From Lachnospiraceae bacterium (GTDB lineage: Bacteria > Bacillota > Clostridia > Lachnospirales > Lachnospiraceae): 11,177 nucleotides of DNA. The translations under genes were made by a program, and so were the position numbers. Within the stretch, counting starts at the first letter, position 1. Every line of letters starts with the position of its first letter. Below, piece by piece: positions 7,004 to 11,177 of the stretch. The DNA lies in the NCBI GenBank assembly GCA_009774215.1, contig VSNH01000117.1, forward strand, positions 1 through 11,177, given 5' to 3'. The notes below the pieces were generated by a model. It saw only the letters and a program-made list of their open reading frames with translations. It did no database searches and was not told the origin of the DNA.

Positions 7004-7041
7004 GGTCGTTTTTCGTTTGACGAAAACACATTGACAACATG

Positions 7042-7067
7042 CAAGGGCTATGGCAACATAGTCCTTG
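7042..7067 (+). terminator. Hairpin with GCAA loop, probable terminator of the MerR/YbjQ unit
   Basis: CAAGGGCTATG and CATAGTCCTTG pair over 11 bp with one G-U pair, closed by a GCAA tetraloop of the stable GNRA class. The bases after it (AACTATTTTATT) are U-rich but not a pure T-run, so termination may be partial. It lies between the YbjQ stop and the rng promoter. Confidence 0.55.
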
Positions 7068-7083
7068 AACTATTTTATTCCAT

Positions 7084-7112
7084 TTGTTGAAATAAAGATA
7101 ATTTGTTATAAT
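7084..7112 (+). promoter_or_regulatory. Sigma-A type promoter for rng
   Basis: TTGTTG (7084-7089) and a perfect TATAAT (7107-7112) are separated by 17 bases. Transcription would start near 7119, giving a leader of about 30 bases with an AAAGGAG ribosome binding site before ATG 7149. It begins only 16 bases after the preceding hairpin, so rng has its own promoter and does not depend on read-through. Confidence 0.65.
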
Positions 7113-7148
7113 ATACACGATAACAGATGCAAAGGAGACATCCCTTCC

Positions 7149-8342
7149 ATGACTTCAGAAGGTAAGATTCTCATTATAAAACTGCATGGAAGACGCCTCA
7201 GCCTTCTTTTAAAGGGCAGTCAGATTCTTTCCGCCCGCGCACAGAACGATGCGGCTGTGGCCGTGGGAGACATTTACATTGGAAAAATACAGAGTATCTC
7301 CCAAAATATCAACGCCGCTTTCGTTGATTTGGGCAATAAATATCTGACATTCCTTCCGATCTCCGACGAAGCCCCCGCTTTTGTGTTAAACCGTAAGCCG
7401 GACGGCAGCTTAAAGCCGGGCGACGAGCTGCCGGTACAGATCACAAAAGAACCGATAAAAACAAAGCTTGCAGGCGTGACCACCAAGCTTTCTCTGCCCG
7501 GGCAGTATGCGGTGGTCGGCGTAAAGCCAAAGGGATGCAAGGACGGCGTACAGGTTTCCGCCAAACTGGATGCGGCGAAGCAGGCGCATTTTCGCGGGTT
7601 GGAAGAGCTTTCACAGATTGCGGAACGCTTCCGGCTGATTGTGCGGACAAATGCAGATGTCATGGAGCGGGAGGAGCCGCTTCTGGAGGAGGCACGGTTT
7701 CTGGCAGATACGCTGGCGCATATTCTGGAAATTGCGCCGTCCCGCACCTGCTACAGTTGTCTGTATCGGAATAAGCCGGATTATGTTTCCTTTTTGGAAA
7801 ATGCCTACCGCAGCGAATATGATGAGGTTGTCACCGATCTGCCTGAGGTGTACGATACTCTTCTGGAACCGTGCAGGAGGGCGGATATTCCCCTGCGTCT
7901 CTACGAGGATTCCCTTTTGCCGCTTTATAAGCTGTATTCCGTGGAGCAACGTATGCAGGAGCTTGCCGACAAAAAAGTATGGCTGAAATCCGGCGGCTAC
8001 CTGGTGATCGAGCCGACAGAGGCGCTGGTTTCTATCGACGTCAATACCGGAAAGTATGAGACCGGGAAGGATAAGGAGGAAACGTTTTACCGCATCAATA
8101 GAGAGGCGGCGGAGATGATTGCCTTGCAGCTGCGGGCGAGAAATCTCTCCGGTATAATCTTAGTGGACTTTATCAATCTAAAGAGCAAGGTGCGGGAAAC
8201 GGAGCTGTTAGAATATATGCGCACCCTGTTAAAAAGAGATCCCGTTCCAACAAGAGCGCTGGATATGACCGCGCTCGGGCTGATGGAGCTGACCAGAAAA
8301 AAAATGGCGCCCAGCCTTGCGGAGCAGCTGCGAAGCCGGTAA
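7149..8342 (+). CDS. rng: Ribonuclease E/G family endoribonuclease
   Basis: A 397-residue endoribonuclease that cleaves single-stranded RNA and acts in rRNA processing and mRNA decay. The start at 7149 has AAAGGAG 10 bases upstream; the longer frame to the left covers the promoter and is rejected. An S1-like RNA-binding domain spans about residues 38-125 (GDIYIGKI at 40, FVDLGNKYLTFLP). The catalytic DNase I-like domain has D297 in SIDVNTG and D340 in LVDFINLK, 43 residues apart like D303/D346 of E. coli RNase E. It ends at LMELTRKKMAPSLAEQLRSR, so it lacks the CPxCxG zinc-link and C-terminal small domain of the E. coli enzymes; tetramer formation through zinc is therefore unlikely. Short forms of this kind seem usual in Clostridia. 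Downstream are NUDIX and lspA, not the frequent rplU-rpmA. Confidence 0.94.
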   Translation: MTSEGKILIIKLHGRRLSLLLKGSQILSARAQNDAAVAVGDIYIGKIQSISQNINAAFVDLGNKYLTFLPISDEAPAFVLNRKPDGSLKPGDELPVQITKEPIKTKLAGVTTKLSLPGQYAVVGVKPKGCKDGVQVSAKLDAAKQAHFRGLEELSQIAERFRLIVRTNADVMEREEPLLEEARFLADTLAHILEIAPSRTCYSCLYRNKPDYVSFLENAYRSEYDEVVTDLPEVYDTLLEPCRRADIPLRLYEDSLLPLYKLYSVEQRMQELADKKVWLKSGGYLVIEPTEALVSIDVNTGKYETGKDKEETFYRINREAAEMIALQLRARNLSGIILVDFINLKSKVRETELLEYMRTLLKRDPVPTRALDMTALGLMELTRKKMAPSLAEQLRSR

Positions 8343-8415
8343 AAGCGGTTTTGAAAAACCAGACCGCGGCGTTCCCGGTAAAAATAATGATAGAAGAGAG
8401 AGGAAATCGACAGAC

Positions 8416-8973
8416 ATGGAACTCTTACATATGGAGAAGGTAAAGGACGGAAAATATTTAAAAAACTACGAACTGACCTACCGAAATAAGGCCGGGCGTG
8501 AAAAAAAGTATGAGATTGTCAGCCGCCATGAGATTCCCGGACCGGAGGCCATCGGCTGTCATGTCAGCGGCGTCTCCATTGTGGCTTTCCATGAGGGGAA
8601 AATGCTGTTGCTGCGGGAATTTCGTATGGGCGTCAATCGTTTTGTATATAATCTCTGCGCGGGCATGATCAACGAGGGGGAATCCCTGGAGGAATGCATC
8701 CAACGGGAGCTGTATGAGGAGACGGGGCTTGATGTCAAAAAAATTCACAGCATTTTGCCGCCGTCCTTTGCCGCCGTCGCCTTTTCGGATGTAAAAACAC
8801 AGATTGCCTTCGTGGAAGCGGAGGGGGATTTTGAAGATCACACCTCGGAAAACGAACAGATTACCGCAGATTTCTATACGAAGGAGGAAGTGCGGGAACT
8901 TTTGGAGACGGAAGAGTTCAGCTCCCGCGCACAGATCGCCGCTTACTTTTTTGCAGGGAATCCACCTACTTAA
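8416..8973 (+). CDS. NUDIX hydrolase, ADP-ribose pyrophosphatase-like
   Basis: A 185-residue cytoplasmic hydrolase with a complete Nudix box at residues 83-105: G83-x5-E89-x7-R97-E98-L99-x-E101-E102-x-G104-L105. It would bind Mg2+ and cleave a nucleoside diphosphate linked to another group. The N-terminal beta-strand region and the REFRMGVNRFVYNLCAG stretch before the box resemble ADP-ribose/ADP-sugar pyrophosphatases, but substrate assignment is inference. The start at 8416 has AGAGAGG about 13 bases upstream, a little far. A longer in-frame extension begins inside rng without a ribosome binding site and is rejected. It lies 73 bases after rng with no strong terminator between them, so co-transcription is possible. 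Confidence 0.9.
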   Translation: MELLHMEKVKDGKYLKNYELTYRNKAGREKKYEIVSRHEIPGPEAIGCHVSGVSIVAFHEGKMLLLREFRMGVNRFVYNLCAGMINEGESLEECIQRELYEETGLDVKKIHSILPPSFAAVAFSDVKTQIAFVEAEGDFEDHTSENEQITADFYTKEEVRELLETEEFSSRAQIAAYFFAGNPPT

Positions 8974-8997
8974 AAATGACGGGAATCCTTCATTTTT
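8972..8997 (+). terminator. Possible weak terminator after the NUDIX gene
   Basis: AAAAATGA overlaps the stop codon and pairs with TCATTTTT over 8 bp around a 10-base loop. The 3' arm itself supplies the T-run. The stem is AT-rich, so termination is probably partial. Confidence 0.45.
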
Positions 8998-9081
8998 CAA
9001 ACAGTTCATTGTTTGACCCATTCAGTCATTATCTCGCGAAGTATTGGTAATTTCAGGAGAAAGGAACGTTCCGTTTTAGCT

Positions 9082-9594
9082 ATGAAAATAAAGAAACAGT
9101 ATCTTATTTTGTCCATACTTGCGTTATGCAGCCTGCTTCTTGCAGATCAGTACACCAAACAGCTCGCCATTTCCCATCTGAAAGGGCAGGAACCCTTTGT
9201 GATTATCAGCCGTGTGTTGGAGTTCTCCTATCTGGAGAACACAGGAGCCGCCTTCAGTTCCTTTGCCGGCAGACAGACCCTCTTGATCTGCCTGACAACG
9301 CTTGTCATTACACTGCTTATATGGAAATATCTCACCCTTCCGGCGGGGAAGCGCTATCTGCCCCTACGGCTTTGTATGTTGCTCATTTTGGGCGGCGCAG
9401 TCGGTAACCTGATCGACCGGATCCGTAATCAATATGTGGTGGACTTTATTTACTTCGTACCCATTGATTTTCCGAAATTCAATGTGGCGGACATTTATAT
9501 TACCGTGGGAGTAGCCATACTTGCGGCTCTCCTGTTCTTTTATTATACGGACGAGGAGTTGGAGGCTCTGTTTGCGGTACGGTCAAAGAATTAG
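9082..9594 (+). CDS. lspA: Lipoprotein signal peptidase (signal peptidase II)
   Basis: A 170-residue integral membrane aspartyl protease that removes the signal peptide from prolipoproteins after lipid attachment. Four hydrophobic segments are visible: about residues 5-20, 67-82, 92-110 and 137-155. The family motifs are NTGAAFSSFAG, GNLIDRIRNQYVVDF and FNVADIYITVG; D121 (VVDF) and D137 (NVAD) are the expected catalytic pair. ATG 9082 is preferred although AGGAGAAAGG lies about 18 bases upstream, because the upstream in-frame TTG at 9013 has no ribosome binding site and adds a polar tail unlike the family's usual start. In many Bacillota an rluD-type pseudouridine synthase follows lspA; here a mobile-element-like segment follows. 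Confidence 0.95.
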   Translation: MKIKKQYLILSILALCSLLLADQYTKQLAISHLKGQEPFVIISRVLEFSYLENTGAAFSSFAGRQTLLICLTTLVITLLIWKYLTLPAGKRYLPLRLCMLLILGGAVGNLIDRIRNQYVVDFIYFVPIDFPKFNVADIYITVGVAILAALLFFYYTDEELEALFAVRSKN

Positions 9595-9610
9595 TGGCGA
9601 GGTTCATTGT

Positions 9611-9657
9611 AAAATAAGATGCGACAAGGGTAACATACTCTAAAGCATCTTATTTTT
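9611..9657. terminator. Strong terminator after lspA, possibly bidirectional
   Basis: AAAATAAGATGC (9611-9622) and GCATCTTATTTT (9645-9656) are perfect 12-base inverted repeats with a 22-base loop. The arm's own T-rich end makes a terminator on the plus strand, and the A-rich 5' end would do the same on the minus strand. Confidence 0.75.
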
Positions 9658-9670
9658 ACCGTAAAATATG

Positions 9671-9717
9671 AGAGTGCTACAAGAGAATTAAAAAACTCTT
9701 GTGGGCACTCTTTTTTT
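9671..9717 (+). terminator. Second strong terminator before the mobile-element-like genes
   Basis: AGAGTGC pairs with GCACTCT, and inside it ACAAGAG pairs with CTCTTGT, giving about 14 bp with one small bulge around an A-rich loop, followed by seven T. No gene lies between this and the lspA terminator, so it would insulate the downstream genes from chromosomal transcription. It may belong to the inserted element. Confidence 0.8.
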
Positions 9718-9744
9718 ATTTCACCAAAAGCAGAAAGGAGATAA

Positions 9745-9933
9745 ATGGGCATGAGGAAAGGAAATAGACGGCTGAACTTCACGGACCGCCAGACCATTGA
9801 GAGGATGCACGCAGCAGGGGTAAAGGTTTCAGCTATTGCGGATGAAGTGGGGGTGCATAGGGCAACCATCTACAATGAATTGAAACGTGGTGGGGAGCCT
9901 TACCGGGCAGAGGTAGCACAGAAAGCATTATAG
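9745..9933 (+). CDS. Small helix-turn-helix protein (IS30-type HTH_38)
   Basis: A 62-residue protein made almost entirely of one DNA-binding domain: LNFTDRQTIERMHAAGVKVS followed by AIADEVGVHRATIYNELKRG, the helix-turn-helix seen at the N terminus of IS30 transposases. There is no DDE catalytic domain, so it is not a transposase. Such short HTH proteins are common cargo of integrative elements and phages in Clostridia. ATG 9745 or ATG 9751 could be used; the ribosome binding site AAAGGAG ends at 9740, 4 and 10 bases away respectively. It probably acts as a regulator of the element; its target is unknown. Confidence 0.75.
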   Translation: MGMRKGNRRLNFTDRQTIERMHAAGVKVSAIADEVGVHRATIYNELKRGGEPYRAEVAQKAL

Positions 9934-9954
9934 GCCAGGCGGCAGCAGGGCAGG

Positions 9955-9973
9955 AAGCGAGGAACTTAACATG
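9955..9973 (+). repeat. Repeated translation-start sequence, copy 1
   Basis: The 19 bases AAGCGAGGAACTTAACATG, containing the ribosome binding site and start codon of the 46-residue gene, recur exactly at 11062-11080. CAG lies just before the matching block in both copies after one differing base. The duplication suggests either a cassette-like spread of a start module or ancestral gene duplication. Confidence 0.8.
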
Positions 9974-10111
9974 AAAGAATATGAAGTTGAAGTGGTAAGC
10001 AGTGAAACGCTTTATATTTTCGCTGAAAGCGAAGAGGAAGCGGAAGAAAAGGCGGCAGAGGAAACAAACTTTTCTTCCGTGGATTATTGCAAAGTGGTGG
10101 GGGAGAGGTAA
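9971..10111 (+). CDS. Small acidic protein, possibly DpnD/PcfM-like
   Basis: A 46-residue frame: MKEYEVEVVSSETLYIFAES, then a Glu/Ala-rich helix and a tail ending DYCKVVGER. It is preceded by GAGGAA and followed by the PAPS-reductase-family gene after a 5-base gap; its last codons contain that gene's ribosome binding site (GGGAGAGG). A beta-strand, the AESEEEAEEKA pattern and the final strand resemble small DpnD/PcfM-type proteins of conjugative elements, but the similarity is a weak judgement from memory. Good start signal and tight spacing on the downstream side support it as a real gene. Confidence 0.55.
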   Translation: MKEYEVEVVSSETLYIFAESEEEAEEKAAEETNFSSVDYCKVVGER

Positions 10112-10116
10112 AAAGG

Positions 10117-11055
10117 ATGGATAAGGAACACAATGCAATAGAACTAATCAAGATGGCTTCCAATATGTCTATAAGGTATTATGAAAAGCCTATTGTTTGT
10201 ACATATTCCGGCGGAAAGGATAGTGATGTTTTACTGGAATTGTTTTTGCGTTCTGGGGTTGAATTTGAGGTACACAATAGCCATACCACGGCGGATGCAC
10301 CACAGACAGTTTATCATATTCGGGATAAATTCAGACGGTTGGAAGAAAAAGGGATTAAATGCACGATCCAACGCCCCGTGATGTCAATGTGGCAGCTTAT
10401 ACCGTTTAAGAAGATGCCGCCTACCAGGACGGCAAGATACTGTTGTTCCTATCTGAAAGAAACAGCTTGTGAAAACAGGATGATTTCAACGGGGGTAAGA
10501 TGGGATGAAAGCAATGCACGAAAGGAACGTGGCCCCCTGGAAGTAATCGCTAGAAAAAAGAAAGATAAATTGGTTTTACAGAGAAGTGACATATATGAGG
10601 ACGAACCAGAGGAAAATACACAGATATCCCTATTTGATGAAGAGCCAGGCGAGACCATGCTGATGAATGACAATACAAAAAAACGGCTGATGTTTGAAAG
10701 GTGCCAGTTAAAAGCGAAAAGCGTATGCAATCCAATCGTGGATTGGACCAATAAGGAATTATGGGACTATATAAATGCGGAGCATATAGAAACTAATCCT
10801 TTATATAGATGTGGTTTTTCGAGGGTTGGGTGTATCGGCTGCCCAATGGCGGATAAACAACGGTATTTTCAGTTTTCCCATTTTCCGAAGTATCGGCAGT
10901 TATATATAAATGCATTTAAAAGGATGCTGATAGAGATATGGAAAACTGGAAGAAAGACAAGATGGAAAAATGAGCATGAAGTCTTTGAACGGTGGATGGA
11001 AGAAAAGAACATAGAGGGGCAAATGTCTTTAGATGATTACAATTATGAATGGTGA
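10117..11055 (+). CDS. Phosphoadenosine phosphosulfate reductase family protein (mobile-element type)
   Basis: A 312-residue protein of the PAPS reductase/PP-loop ATPase superfamily. S31-G-G-K-D-S36 is the nucleotide-binding PP-loop. C109-C110 (RYCCSYLKE), the GVRWDESNARKERGP motif, and C232 with C239 and C242 (RCGFSRVGCIGCP) match the phage and integrative-element branch that also includes DndC- and IbrA-like proteins; the cysteines may bind an iron-sulfur cluster. No other sulfate-assimilation gene is nearby, so a role in assimilation is unlikely, and the real reaction is unknown. ATG 10117 is chosen over the upstream TTG because GGGAGAGG lies 8 bases before it. AT-rich codon use contrasts with the chromosomal genes, supporting horizontal origin. 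Confidence 0.88.
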   Translation: MDKEHNAIELIKMASNMSIRYYEKPIVCTYSGGKDSDVLLELFLRSGVEFEVHNSHTTADAPQTVYHIRDKFRRLEEKGIKCTIQRPVMSMWQLIPFKKMPPTRTARYCCSYLKETACENRMISTGVRWDESNARKERGPLEVIARKKKDKLVLQRSDIYEDEPEENTQISLFDEEPGETMLMNDNTKKRLMFERCQLKAKSVCNPIVDWTNKELWDYINAEHIETNPLYRCGFSRVGCIGCPMADKQRYFQFSHFPKYRQLYINAFKRMLIEIWKTGRKTRWKNEHEVFERWMEEKNIEGQMSLDDYNYEW

Positions 11056-11061
11056 TGCAGA

Positions 11062-11080
11062 AAGCGAGGAACTTAACATG
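11062..11080 (+). repeat. Repeated translation-start sequence, copy 2
   Basis: This is the second exact copy of the 19-base start module, placed 6 bases after the stop codon of the PAPS-reductase-family gene. It drives the partial gene at the right edge. Confidence 0.8.
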
Positions 11081-11177
11081 GACAAGAATATGGATTGGAT
11101 TTATTGTAACGCGGCACTTTGTAGTAGACGGAAAAAGCATTTTATTTTCGACAGTATAAACACCATTACGGCACCCT
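11078..11177 (+). CDS. Partial gene at the right edge, product unknown
   Basis: The frame opens with MDKNMDWIYCNAALCSRRKK and stays open to the edge, giving 33 residues. The start codon sits in a well-formed, duplicated ribosome binding module, so it is probably real. Two cysteines and a basic patch are visible, but the fragment is too short to assign. It is likely co-transcribed with the PAPS-reductase-family gene. Confidence 0.55.
   Translation, partial: MDKNMDWIYCNAALCSRRKKHFIFDSINTITAP

Noticed and set aside
9745..9933. IS30 transposase
   Set aside because: Only the helix-turn-helix region is present; no DDE domain and no flanking inverted repeats are seen, and the frame ends with a normal stop after a complete small domain.

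Overview
The window looks like a chromosomal segment of a Gram-positive gut Clostridia, most likely a Lachnospiraceae member. The clues are the HisF-like/HisIE fusion, the paired TIGR03960/TIGR03936 radical-SAM genes next to an RNase E/G gene, and the strong purine-rich ribosome binding sites. The taxonomy is an inference from gene architecture; no RNA marker is present. All convincing genes lie on the plus strand.

Layout. (1) 1-1259: the 3' part of a histidine-biosynthesis gene, open at the left edge, with a degenerate HisF/HisA-like barrel fused to HisI and HisE. (2) 1260-2263: a small AT-rich gene with a C39-like Cys/His/Asp pattern and its own terminator, then a small predicted membrane protein of unknown function. 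(3) 2264-3210: an intergenic region with a DnaA-box-like palindrome, then an unrecognised 229-residue gene. (4) 3254-5832: TIGR03960 B12-binding-type radical SAM protein and TIGR03936 (DUF2344), overlapping by 4 bp. (5) 5833-7003: a MerR-type promoter/operator, a leader with several hairpins, a MerR regulator with two C-terminal membrane segments, and a YbjQ-family gene overlapping it. (6) 7042-8342: a hairpin, a promoter and an RNase E/G gene. (7) 8416-9594: a NUDIX hydrolase and lspA (signal peptidase II). (8) 9611-11177: two strong terminator hairpins, then AT-richer cargo that looks like the edge of an integrative element or prophage: an IS30-type HTH protein, a 46-residue acidic protein, a PAPS-reductase-family protein and a partial gene at the right edge.

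How the parts relate. TIGR03960, TIGR03936 and rng are commonly neighbours in Bacillota, usually followed by rplU-ysxB-rpmA. Here a self-contained MerR/YbjQ unit sits between TIGR03936 and rng, and rng is followed by NUDIX-lspA instead of the ribosomal protein genes. The MerR operator has a 19-bp spacer with a perfect dyad, so this unit is probably autoregulated. The right-hand segment is separated from lspA by two stacked terminators and carries a 19-base sequence used twice as a translation start region, which supports a different origin from the housekeeping genes. No complete new defence or mobile system is visible. The best leads are the MerR-membrane/YbjQ unit with its structured leader, the degenerate HisF domain, the lone C39-like protein, and the element edge.
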